The position numbers and the translations under genes were made by a program. Source: DATJSN01 sp035504095 (GTDB taxonomy: Bacteria > Planctomycetota > Phycisphaerae > WQYP01). Taken from it: 46,359 nucleotides of DNA. The stretch is taken from assembly GCA_035504095.1 (NCBI GenBank), contig DATJSN010000033.1, positions 1 to 46,359 on the forward strand, written 5' to 3'. The notes beneath the pieces are model-generated. The model was not told where the DNA came from, made no database searches, and saw only the letters and a program-made list of their open reading frames with translations. Shown here piece after piece: positions 15,835 to 23,021 of the stretch. Within the stretch, counting starts at the first letter, position 1, and every line of letters begins with the position of its first letter.

Positions 15835-16260
15835 ATGGCTGACCCATCAATGGAACGTATGCTTCAGCGAGCCAAGCTGCGAAAGACGCCGGCGCGCATG
15901 GGCGTTCTGGGGATTTTATCCGAGGCGACGGCGCCCCTGGGCGCCAGCGACATTCTTGGAAAAATGCCTCCTCACGCCGATTCGGTGACGGTCTACCGTA
16001 CATTAAATTCGCTGGTCAAAAAGGGGATCATCCATCGCGTGCGCGGCGAGGACCGTATCTGGCGCTACGCCGTGAGCGAAGCGAAGGAGTCGCATGCTCA
16101 GCAGCATCCTCATTTTATTTGTGACGGTTGCGGACGTATCGAATGCGTGAAGGAAGTGACGTTCCCAGGAGATTTTCTAAAACTGTTGAAGACGAACAAA
16201 CGGCGTCTGGTGACCTATGCCGAAGTCATGTTGCATGGCACTTGTCCCAAGTGTCAATGA
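15835..16260 (+). CDS. Fur-family transcriptional regulator (Zur-like)
   Basis: A 141-aa metalloregulator with an N-terminal winged helix (RKTPARMGVLGIL ... ADSVTVYRTLNSLVKKGIIHRV) and a C-terminal dimerisation/metal domain. Metal ligands visible are the His-rich segment HAQQHPHFICDGCG (CxxC) and the terminal CPKC, giving the structural Cys4 zinc site. GAGGTG lies before the ATG. The DNA boxes at 12115 and 12154 are of the form expected for this family, so it probably represses the cassette in which it sits. Whether it senses Zn, Fe or Mn is not decided by the sequence; the Cys4 site and SmtB-type neighbour favour zinc. Confidence 0.9.
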   Translation: MADPSMERMLQRAKLRKTPARMGVLGILSEATAPLGASDILGKMPPHADSVTVYRTLNSLVKKGIIHRVRGEDRIWRYAVSEAKESHAQQHPHFICDGCGRIECVKEVTFPGDFLKLLKTNKRRLVTYAEVMLHGTCPKCQ

Positions 16261-16301
16261 CGTAGCAGTTCATTGCAGCCGCCCCGTCGGACGAATCCCA
16301 G

Positions 16302-16337
16302 TGCGCCAGCATCACAGACGGGTACCCGTCTGGCGCA
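16302..16337. terminator. Palindromic hairpin after the Fur-family gene
   Basis: TGCGCCAG (16302-16309) pairs with CTGGCGCA (16330-16337), and inside lies the perfect 18-bp palindrome CAGACGGGTACCCGTCTG (16315-16332). The alternative stems overlap. No T tract follows, so termination is possible but not certain; it separates the Fur gene from the arsR promoter. Confidence 0.4.
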
Positions 16338-16366
16338 TGGGGGTCAAAAGAATTAACAAAGCGCAC

Positions 16367-16394
16367 TTGACATGGTCGCACCGGATGCGATAAT
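16367..16394 (+). promoter_or_regulatory. Promoter of the arsR::his-rich gene
   Basis: TTGACA (16367-16372), 16-nt spacer, GATAAT (16389-16394). This is a near-consensus sigma-70 promoter whose start point falls in the adjoining ArsR-type operator. Confidence 0.75.
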
Positions 16395-16416
16395 CTAATA
16401 GTTGTTTAACTGTTAG
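16395..16416 (+). promoter_or_regulatory. ArsR/SmtB-type operator
   Basis: CTAATAGTT and AACTGTTAG form an imperfect inverted repeat (8 of 9 pairs) around GTTT. It directly abuts the -10 box and ends 8 nt before the ATG at 16425, as expected for autorepression by an ArsR-family protein. Confidence 0.7.
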
Positions 16417-16424
16417 AGAATCCC

Positions 16425-17132
16425 ATGAGCCCGATTCTGACCGAAAAACTGGCCGACATGTTTCGCCTCCTCGGCGATCCCAAACGTCTGGGCGTGGTGC
16501 TGGTCTGCCGCAATCAACCACGCGCCGTAAGCGACATCGCGGAAGAAGCCGGAGTGTCGCTGGCTTTGGCCAGCCACCATTTGCGCCTTCTCCGCTCGGC
16601 CGGCCTGGCCAACGCCGAGCGTCGCGGCCGGCGGGTTTTTTACCAGGTTGCCGACGGACATGTCGCCCACATGCTCAGCGACATGGTCACGCACGTCGAG
16701 GAATGCAGCCCGCGTACCGTTCGCCACTCAGGTCGCCGCAGCGTGTTGCGCGGCGGCACACCCTCCACCATTCAAAAGACAAAAGGAGTAAAGATCATGG
16801 AAACATGCAAGCCCCACAAAGACCACGCCCACAAACACGGTTCCTCCTGCGGCCATACCGCCATCAAGCATGACGGCCACGTCGATTACCTCCACGACGG
16901 CCATCTCCACAACCCGCATGGCGACCATGTGGACGAACATGTCATCGCGGTTTCGGCGAAGAACCCGGACATCTGCCGTCCCATCGCCGGAGAAAAGCAC
17001 AAGCATGGGCCGGAGTGCGGCCACGAGGCAATCCCGCATGGCGACCACGTTGATTATCTTGTTGACGGCCGCTTGCATCATCCGCATGGCGATCATTGCG
17101 ACGATCACGGCCCCGTGTCGGTGAAAAAGTAG
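16425..17132 (+). CDS. SmtB/ArsR-family zinc-type regulator fused to His-rich metal-binding domain
   Basis: A continuous 235-aa frame. Residues 1-95 are a winged-helix ArsR regulator (HTH around DIAEEAGVSLALASHHLRLL). It carries a complete alpha-5 zinc site, Asp77, His79, His90 and Glu93, with the exact spacing of SmtB. Residues 125-235 are a full His-rich protein paralogous to the one at 11309. Just before Met125 is AAAAGGAG (16780-16787) with an ATG at 16797, matching the start of copy 1, so the His-rich part can also be made alone. The ancestral ArsR stop has been lost through a 30-residue linker. It may be a true fusion, a dual-product gene, or a recent join. Confidence 0.85.
   Translation: MSPILTEKLADMFRLLGDPKRLGVVLVCRNQPRAVSDIAEEAGVSLALASHHLRLLRSAGLANAERRGRRVFYQVADGHVAHMLSDMVTHVEECSPRTVRHSGRRSVLRGGTPSTIQKTKGVKIMETCKPHKDHAHKHGSSCGHTAIKHDGHVDYLHDGHLHNPHGDHVDEHVIAVSAKNPDICRPIAGEKHKHGPECGHEAIPHGDHVDYLVDGRLHHPHGDHCDDHGPVSVKK
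16780..16799 (+). promoter_or_regulatory. Internal ribosome binding site and start in the fusion
   Basis: AAAAGGAG followed 9 nt later by ATG (16797-16799), in frame with the upstream ArsR coding region. The same AAAAGGAG...ATCATG layout precedes the free-standing His-rich gene at 11309. This predicts a separate 111-aa product. Confidence 0.65.
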
Positions 17133-17513
17133 AACTGTTTTTCGCCTACCCTGAATTTACTTATTCTCAGCGCAGTTTTGCTGCGCGCGCCGCCTCTGGC
17201 GTTTTTAGGTTGCAAATACTGAAAACCGAACACTGCGGCGCCGCGGCCATAGTTCCATCGTGCCGCTTAGAGCATTTCCACTCCAGATGTGGCGTCTGCG
17301 TTGGTGTAGACGGGGTTGGCCGCAAGGAAGAGCGACAAGGCGGGTTTGCAAAACCCCGTCGCGGAGCGATGACGCAGCGGACGACCCTGTCTGTGCCAAC
17401 CCGAAGGGTCGCTTTAAGCGACGCAGACGCTATAGCTGGAGTGGAACTGCTCTATGATCCTGACCCGCCGGTAAACATCGCAATTCCCTGTTGCCAAGTG
17501 CCCGGCAGACCGT
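17046..17513 (+). repeat. 468-bp direct repeat, copy B
   Basis: Partner of 11561-12028 (offset 5485 in every position, no indels). Here the mntH gene continues intact beyond the repeat end, so this is the locus with the complete neighbour. The left boundary falls inside the His-rich coding region. Confidence 0.95.
17268..17454. repeat. 187-bp element with 34-bp terminal inverted repeats, copy B
   Basis: Same structure as copy A (arms 17268-17301 and 17421-17454, 30 of 34 matches). The right arm ends exactly with the mntH stop codon (CTA on this strand). The 319 nt between the two convergent genes (17133-17451) contain only this element and the putative terminator at 17170-17206. Confidence 0.7.
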
Positions 17514-18948
17514 AAATGTCCAGAGCCGTAATAATCAGGACAAACGTCCAGCCGGCAACGAGCAGCGGTAATCCGGGACGATGGGTTCCCATGAGTTTTT
17601 TGGAGCTTACAAAATACATGAGTGGAAACATCGCCAGCGGCAACTGGAGCGCCAATATAACCTGCGAAAGGTTAATCAAATTGTTGACATTGAGATTACG
17701 ACCTTGAGAGACAATCAGAAAAATCGCCGGAATGATGGCGCAAAGCCGCGTGATCATGCGACGAATCCACGGCCGAATTCGCCAGTGCATAAATCCTTCC
17801 ATGACTACCTGGCCGGCCAAAGTTCCCGTGAGCGTACTGCTCTGGCCGCTGGCCAAAAGCCCGATCGCGAAGATTATGCTGGCGGCAATCGTTCCGACAA
17901 TCGGCGCGAGCGTGAGATATGAGGCCTGTATCCAGTCGGTGTTATCATCAAAAGTCACGACGCTGCCCGATCCAAGAGTCACGTGATCTTTTCCGAAAAA
18001 TACAACGGCGGCCAGAACCAGGATTGCGGCGTTGATGAAAAAAGCGGCGCCCAACGCCACCGAGCTGTCGATGGCATTGTATTTTACTGCCTGGCGGACA
18101 GCCGTCTGATCCTTGGAAAATTTCCGGCTTTGCACCAGCGCCGAATGCAGATACAGATTATGCGGCATAACCGTGGCGCCGATGATTCCCATGGCCAGGA
18201 AAACCAGATCGCTGTTTTTGAAAAAGCCGGGCATGTCCGGAGCGAACATCCAGCGCCCGATTTCCGGGAAATTCGGCTTGGTTTGTGGCAAGACGAAGAT
18301 TTCCATAAAGAAGCAGACTCCGATGGTGACGATCAGCAAAAGAATAATCGCTTCAATCAGGCGCATGCCCAGGCCCTGAAGCAGCAATAGCAACATCACG
18401 TCGAAGGAGGTGATGATCACCGCCGCCAGAAGTGAAATATGGGGAAAGAGCATGTGAATAGCCACAGCGCAACCGAGCACTTCCGCCAGATCTGTGGCCG
18501 CGATGGCCAGTTCGGCGCTGAGCCAGTTGGGCCAGCGCGTCCAGCGCGGCAGATGATCACGGCAGGTTTGCGCCAGATCTTTGCCGGTGACTACGCCCAG
18601 GCGCGAGGAAATAATCTGCAAAATCATGGCCATGAGGCTGGCCAGACCAATGACCCAGATAAGCTGGTATTTAAATTGCGCGCCAGCCTGAAGGTCCGTC
18701 GCCCAGTTTCCCGGATCGATATAGCCGATGCTGATTAATAACGCCGGCCCGGCGAAGGCCAGATATTTCAGCCAGGGTTTGGCATTCATATCGGGCAACC
18801 TGACGCTTCTACGTAAGCCCTCCAGAGATAGTGAGCCGATTGCGCCGGGTACTTCGGCCGCCGTGGCGGCGGTGAAGGACATCTCAGATAACCGTTCGGT
18901 AGATATTGTTTCCGGGGGCGCTTCTTCGAGTACGGCGGAGTTGGACAT
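17452..18948 (-). CDS. mntH: Nramp-family divalent metal transporter
   Basis: A 498-aa proton-coupled Mn/Fe (divalent) importer. An unusually long hydrophilic N-terminus (about 58 residues) precedes transmembrane helix 1, which carries the metal-binding DPGN motif (GYIDPGNWATDLQAGA). The helix 6 metal region reads GIIGATVMPHNLYLHSALVQSR, containing MPHN, diagnostic of Nramp. About 11-12 helices follow. AAGGA lies 9 nt before the ATG. Upstream is a multi-copy TGTTATAC operator region. The 3' end is convergent with the ArsR::His-rich gene, and its last 62 nt are duplicated at 11967. Confidence 0.94.
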   Translation of the reverse strand: MSNSAVLEEAPPETISTERLSEMSFTAATAAEVPGAIGSLSLEGLRRSVRLPDMNAKPWLKYLAFAGPALLISIGYIDPGNWATDLQAGAQFKYQLIWVIGLASLMAMILQIISSRLGVVTGKDLAQTCRDHLPRWTRWPNWLSAELAIAATDLAEVLGCAVAIHMLFPHISLLAAVIITSFDVMLLLLLQGLGMRLIEAIILLLIVTIGVCFFMEIFVLPQTKPNFPEIGRWMFAPDMPGFFKNSDLVFLAMGIIGATVMPHNLYLHSALVQSRKFSKDQTAVRQAVKYNAIDSSVALGAAFFINAAILVLAAVVFFGKDHVTLGSGSVVTFDDNTDWIQASYLTLAPIVGTIAASIIFAIGLLASGQSSTLTGTLAGQVVMEGFMHWRIRPWIRRMITRLCAIIPAIFLIVSQGRNLNVNNLINLSQVILALQLPLAMFPLMYFVSSKKLMGTHRPGLPLLVAGWTFVLIITALDIYGLPGTWQQGIAMFTGGSGS

Positions 18949-19018
18949 GGGCAGGGTTCCTTTCTTTAAAGATCCTTTTAGTGCTATCGGCCATTTCCGC
19001 AGGCGGACAACACAAAAA

Positions 19019-19064
19019 GTATTACATTGTTATACTGTTATACTTTGTTATACCAAAATTGCAA
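19019..19064 (-). promoter_or_regulatory. mntH promoter with repeated TGTTATAC operators
   Basis: On the plus strand TGTTATAC occurs at 19028, 19036 and 19046. The first pairs with GTATTACA to form an 8-1-8 dyad (19019-19035, 7 of 8 pairs). On the minus strand TTGCAA (19059-19064), a 16-nt spacer and TATAAC (19037-19042) form a promoter that the repeats overlap. This fits metal repression by a Fur/Mur/MntR-like protein; which one is unknown. Confidence 0.6.
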
Positions 19065-19312
19065 GTGCATTTTTATATGCCCCCCGGCACCTATACTCAA
19101 ATAGTCAGAAGTGCAGCGATTGTATACACTGAATCCCCCTCACCGGTTATGACTTTGTGTTGTGGCGATATAGCCGCCCTGGGTGAGCTGGGGGATGGTG
19201 CATGAGATGGCTTAATACCTCCGCTATGCTGTGCTGAGTTTGCGTCTTACCGCCGTCTATAATTGAACCACCTAGCGCGTGTGAGTACGTTAATCCAGTT
19301 AAATCGACAGTG
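19065..19312. other. Intergenic region between mntH control region and pfkB
   Basis: No gene is supported. A long-range imperfect inverted repeat is present: ATCCCCCTCACC near 19132 against GGTGAGCTGGGGGAT near 19184-19198 (3-nt bulge, loop about 40 nt). It could be a terminator or RNA structure downstream of the kinase gene. The last 20 nt belong to the segment copied at 10646. Confidence 0.35.
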
Positions 19313-20257
19313 CTAAAGCAGGATAATTTCCGTTTTTTGAGACAATCGACCAACTTGGGATGCGTCAAAGAAGCCCGGATCAGGTGAAATTGCCCGCAAT
19401 GAAGCGACCGCCAAAGCGGCAGTAAGCGATTTCGGGCCTGATGCACCTTTGATTGCACTGGCAACAAAACCTGCCAGCAGGTGATCGCCACATCCAACCG
19501 TGCGAACGATTGGACCCGGCGATTTAAGGTTGCCGCTCCAGTGGCCGGTCCGGGAAACCAAAACGGCGCCATCGGCGCCCCTGCTGACGAGTATATTTTC
19601 CGGCTGAACATTTGCGGCTTCCAAAGCCGCGACAATTGCCCGCGGATCATTCGGAATATTTTGCCGCAGTGCTTCAGAGAGTTCCTCCAGGTTCGGTTTA
19701 ATAAGCCAAAGTGGTTGCGAGAAAGCATGACGCAAAGCGTCGCCGGAGGTGTCAATGACCACCCGAATGCCGGATTTATTCAACCGATCCACAATAGAGG
19801 CGTGCCGCCTGACTGACAAACCATCGGGTAGCGCCCCAGCGAAAATAACAACGTCATTTGGGCGGGTTTGTGAAAACAGTTGACCTTCCAAAGCGGCGAT
19901 TTCGGCGTCGGCTAGATGAAAACCGTCTTGGCGCAGATGGGTTTCATGCGGATCCTGACGGAAAAGAAGGGTAATATTTTCACGCGTGTTCTGGTCGGTC
20001 AAAATCCATTGGCATTGAATTTTACCCGGGCCCAACGTCTCAAGTTGGCTGGAAAATAAATCCGCCTCACCTCTGCCGACAATGCCCATAGCGATCGAAT
20101 CGACGCCGAGCAATGCCAGCGCACGACTGACATTGGCGGCTTTTCCGGCGGCAAGTCGTGCGACTAATTGGACTTTTTGATGGGTATCTGGAAAAATTTG
20201 ATCGGAACGCACAATGCGGTCAACCGCGGGATTCCAACCAACGGTAATAATTTGCAT
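19313..20257 (-). CDS. PfkB-family sugar kinase (1-phosphofructokinase-like)
   Basis: A 314-aa ribokinase-fold kinase. It starts MQIITVGWNPAVDRIV, like fructose-1-phosphate/tagatose-6-phosphate kinases, with the substrate-binding AAGKAANVSRALALLG segment near residue 37. The C-terminal anion-hole/catalytic motif is GCGD instead of the usual GAGD; the base Asp is kept. It follows the glycosyltransferase gene by 18 nt and is probably co-transcribed with it. The 3' end has a partial, decayed copy at 10646-10880. Substrate is probably a phosphosugar, by family resemblance only. Confidence 0.85.
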   Translation of the reverse strand: MQIITVGWNPAVDRIVRSDQIFPDTHQKVQLVARLAAGKAANVSRALALLGVDSIAMGIVGRGEADLFSSQLETLGPGKIQCQWILTDQNTRENITLLFRQDPHETHLRQDGFHLADAEIAALEGQLFSQTRPNDVVIFAGALPDGLSVRRHASIVDRLNKSGIRVVIDTSGDALRHAFSQPLWLIKPNLEELSEALRQNIPNDPRAIVAALEAANVQPENILVSRGADGAVLVSRTGHWSGNLKSPGPIVRTVGCGDHLLAGFVASAIKGASGPKSLTAALAVASLRAISPDPGFFDASQVGRLSQKTEIILL

Positions 20258-20275
20258 GCCGATCCATGGATGAAC

Positions 20276-21811
20276 TCAGGCCGCCTTCCGGGCGCTATAT
20301 ACAGCGAGCGGCGTGGCGCCACGATTGGAGAGCCACAGGCTATATAGCGACAGCGAACCAACGTAGAGATATCCAATCATGAAAATGGCCATGAACGGGA
20401 TGCACAGTTCCGCGCGATGTATCGCAAGTGTCGCCAATACACATATAAACAAATACAAACCGAGAATCATTTCAGCGAACGGCAGCCATTCGGTTGTTCG
20501 TTTAAAATTCGAAGCACGAAGCTTCCAGGCTTTTCGGGATTCCCCTGCCGCAACGCCATATTTGGGTGTGCGGATGAATTCACTCGGACCGCCGAAAAGC
20601 CCTTCCAGTACGGCTATCGCGTTGGCCAGGCTGATGCCCATTCCTACAGCCATAAGGAACGGTACCATAATCATGCACCCAATCCAGTTTTTACCCAATT
20701 CGCGCTGTGACACGACATAAAAAGTCCCCGCGGAAAAAGTCAAAATGGTAAACAAGCTCATCACGGTTCCCCATAGAATAGGGGAGGCCGCCGGCGTGCG
20801 AAGACTGTCAGTGAAACAGAACGCCGGGAAAATCAGGATGGAAAGTAAAACGGCCATCGGGTAAACCACGCCGGAAGTAAGGTGAAAAAACGCTTCCAGC
20901 TTAATACGCCAAGGCAACGCGGCGCGTAAAACCGATGGCAAAAGTTTAACTGCGGTTTGAACGCTTCCCTTGGTCCAACGGTGCTGCTGTTGTTTAAAAG
21001 CTGCAATTTCCGGCGGTAATTCAGCCGGAGAAACCACCTCGGACAAAAATATCATTTTCCAGCCGCGCAATTGGGCTCGGTAGGATAAATCCATGTCTTC
21101 GGTCAATGTATCGTGTTGCCAACCGCCGGCATCAGTAATGGCACTTTTGCGCCAGACTCCACCAGTGCCATTAAAATTGATAAATCGACCGCTGCGATTA
21201 CGAGCGGTGTGTTCAATAATAAAATGACCATCGAGAAATACCGCCTGGCATCGCGTCAAAAGCGATTGCTCACGATTAATGTGCTCCCAGCGTGTTTGCA
21301 CGCAGGCGATGTTCGGGTCTGTAAACTGGTGGATTACATTCAGAAGCATGTCGGGTTGAGGAACAAAGTCGGCGTCAAAAATCGCTATGAATTCACCTTT
21401 GGCGCTCTTTAAACCATTTTCCAAGGCGCCGGCCTTGTAGCCTTCGCGGTTGGAACGATGAATGTACTGAACGTCGCGGCCTTGATCACAAAGACGCTGG
21501 CATACAGAGCGGACGATTTCGGCTGAGTCATCGGTGGAATCATCCAATACCTGCACCTGAAGCAGATGAGCGGGATAAGTCATACCGGCGGCAGCTTCAA
21601 TTACACGTTGGGCGACAAATCGTTCGTTATACAGGGGTAATTGAATTGTAATGAACGGAAGTTGGCTAAAATTCACCGGTGCGGAGCTTTTTTTCCGCGC
21701 GTTACGATAAAACAAATACACTTGCCAGTACCGGTGGACCCCATAAATGGTCAGGATTACCAGACAGGCAAAATATAATATGACTGGAATTAGACTAAGT
21801 GGTTTGAGCAT
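20276..21811 (-). CDS. Family 2 glycosyltransferase, cellulose/mannan synthase-like
   Basis: A processive beta-glycosyltransferase of the CesA/CslA type, 511 aa from ATG 21811. One N-terminal transmembrane helix comes first, then a GT-A domain with LDDSTDD, DADF, TEDMD (catalytic base) and QQHRW (the QxxRW acceptor motif). About five C-terminal helices form the translocation channel. It would polymerise a sugar nucleotide (GDP-mannose or UDP-glucose) into an exported glycan. ATG 21811 has AAGGA 10 nt upstream; an in-frame ATG at 21853 would add 14 residues but lacks a ribosome site. No PilZ domain is seen. Confidence 0.88.
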   Translation of the reverse strand: MLKPLSLIPVILYFACLVILTIYGVHRYWQVYLFYRNARKKSSAPVNFSQLPFITIQLPLYNERFVAQRVIEAAAGMTYPAHLLQVQVLDDSTDDSAEIVRSVCQRLCDQGRDVQYIHRSNREGYKAGALENGLKSAKGEFIAIFDADFVPQPDMLLNVIHQFTDPNIACVQTRWEHINREQSLLTRCQAVFLDGHFIIEHTARNRSGRFINFNGTGGVWRKSAITDAGGWQHDTLTEDMDLSYRAQLRGWKMIFLSEVVSPAELPPEIAAFKQQQHRWTKGSVQTAVKLLPSVLRAALPWRIKLEAFFHLTSGVVYPMAVLLSILIFPAFCFTDSLRTPAASPILWGTVMSLFTILTFSAGTFYVVSQRELGKNWIGCMIMVPFLMAVGMGISLANAIAVLEGLFGGPSEFIRTPKYGVAAGESRKAWKLRASNFKRTTEWLPFAEMILGLYLFICVLATLAIHRAELCIPFMAIFMIGYLYVGSLSLYSLWLSNRGATPLAVYSARKAA

Positions 21812-22002
21812 TAATGTTGCATCCTTAGTCGAACCCCTCCCATGTGATTGCATTCTGCCGCACTAACACCGTCCTCCGCAGGGATATCATACTAAAGGCG
21901 GAAAGAACACTTTGCAATCATGCAAAAGGACATCATTTCGACCTGCTGAAATCTAGGCAAATTGTGGACAACACAGGTGAAAATTTGGGCATTTAAGCGA
22001 AT
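21812..22002. other. Intergenic spacer between HIT and glycosyltransferase genes
   Basis: 191 nt without a gene. ATCATGCAAAAG and nearby AT-rich segments are present, but I see no convincing promoter or terminator. The start region of the glycosyltransferase lies at its left end. Confidence 0.4.
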
Positions 22003-22434
22003 TTAAAGGGCGGCCTTGATTTTAGCCATAAGTTGATTGCCGTTGCCGGATTCAAGTTTATTAGGATGCCATGGAACATGAAAAGCGTCGCCGTTTTTCC
22101 GCGGAATAATGTGATAATGCAGGTGAAAAACCGACTGCATCGCTTCTGAACCGTTATTAAGCAGGATATGGCAGGCCGGAGCGTCGACCGCAGCGACTAC
22201 CGCACGGGCAAGAACAGGCAAGCGGCTGCCGAGGGCAGCGAGCAGGTCAGAGGGAATATCAAAAACATTTTTGTAATGAGCTTTGGGAATTATAAGCGTA
22301 TGGCCAACCGCAACCGGACCAACATCTAAAAAACTCAAAAGATCATGATCCTCAAAAATTTTAAAACAAGGAATTTCTCCCGCAACGATCCTGCAAAATA
22401 TACAAGAGGGGTCATGGGGAGCTTTTGAATTCAT
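22003..22434 (-). CDS. HIT-family nucleotide hydrolase/transferase
   Basis: A 143-aa protein with the histidine triad HLHYH (His104, 106 and 108) followed by IIPR, and an N-terminal CIFC pair (Cys11, Cys14) that often binds zinc in this family. The body DHDLLSFLDVGPVAVGHTLIIPKAHY is typical of Hint-type HIT proteins, which cleave nucleoside phosphoramidates or dinucleotides in the cytosol. It lies 51 nt after rplQ on the same strand and may be read through from the ribosomal operon. Confidence 0.93.
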   Translation of the reverse strand: MNSKAPHDPSCIFCRIVAGEIPCFKIFEDHDLLSFLDVGPVAVGHTLIIPKAHYKNVFDIPSDLLAALGSRLPVLARAVVAAVDAPACHILLNNGSEAMQSVFHLHYHIIPRKNGDAFHVPWHPNKLESGNGNQLMAKIKAAL

Positions 22435-22485
22435 TGTATCTGAGTTCTACGTTGGCCTTTGAATTCACGTTAAACGGTATTAACA

Positions 22486-22941
22486 TCAAGTGGATGCGGC
22501 AGCTTGTTTGACGGAAGCAGCGGTTTTGCGACGAACCTTGGCGATATCCACAAGTTGCACTATCGCAATATCGCCGGCGTCACCAATACGCCACTCGGCC
22601 GTTTTAACAATTCGGGTATATCCGCCATTACGGTCGGAATATGTGGGGGCAATTTCCTTAAAAAGTTTCTGTACGATGGTGTCGTCGAGAAGCATGTCGG
22701 GATCGTGAGGATCGGCCATCAGGCGGTCATGCAGACGCGAAATGACCAATCGGCGGGCGGCGAGGGTGTTCTTTTTGGCCAAAGTGATCAGTGGATCAAC
22801 AAAACGGACCAATTCCCGGGCCTTCGGAAGAGTGGTGCGAATTTGACCATGTTCAAACAATGACTGGGCCAGATTGCGCAATAACGCCTTGCGATGAGAC
22901 GCCGTTCGGGAAAGCCTTCGACCTACAACACGATGCCGCAT
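22486..22941 (-). CDS. rplQ: Ribosomal protein bL17
   Basis: 151 aa. The start MRHRVVGRRLSRTASHRKALLRNLAQSLFEHGQI is the L17 signature, with the conserved RTTLPKARELR-type segment following. It is longer than the E. coli protein (127 aa) owing to an inserted middle segment and an Ala/Lys-rich tail. It is the last gene of the alpha operon, directly after rpoA, as in most bacteria. Confidence 0.97.
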   Translation of the reverse strand: MRHRVVGRRLSRTASHRKALLRNLAQSLFEHGQIRTTLPKARELVRFVDPLITLAKKNTLAARRLVISRLHDRLMADPHDPDMLLDDTIVQKLFKEIAPTYSDRNGGYTRIVKTAEWRIGDAGDIAIVQLVDIAKVRRKTAASVKQAAAST

Positions 22942-23021
22942 GGGAAACCCTCAGTTAAAATGCCGATGTCCGAGGAAACCGGCATGTTTTCATTAATTTA
23001 ACACCTGGTACGCTAAGTCCA

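Noticed and set aside
19147..19755. A 202-codon minus-strand frame
   Set aside because: It is the kinase gene read in another frame and continues into the intergenic region; the product lacks any motif.
20276..21853. Start of the glycosyltransferase at 21853
   Set aside because: The extra 14 residues are hydrophilic and lack a ribosome site, whereas ATG 21811 has AAGGA upstream and places the membrane helix at the N-terminus.
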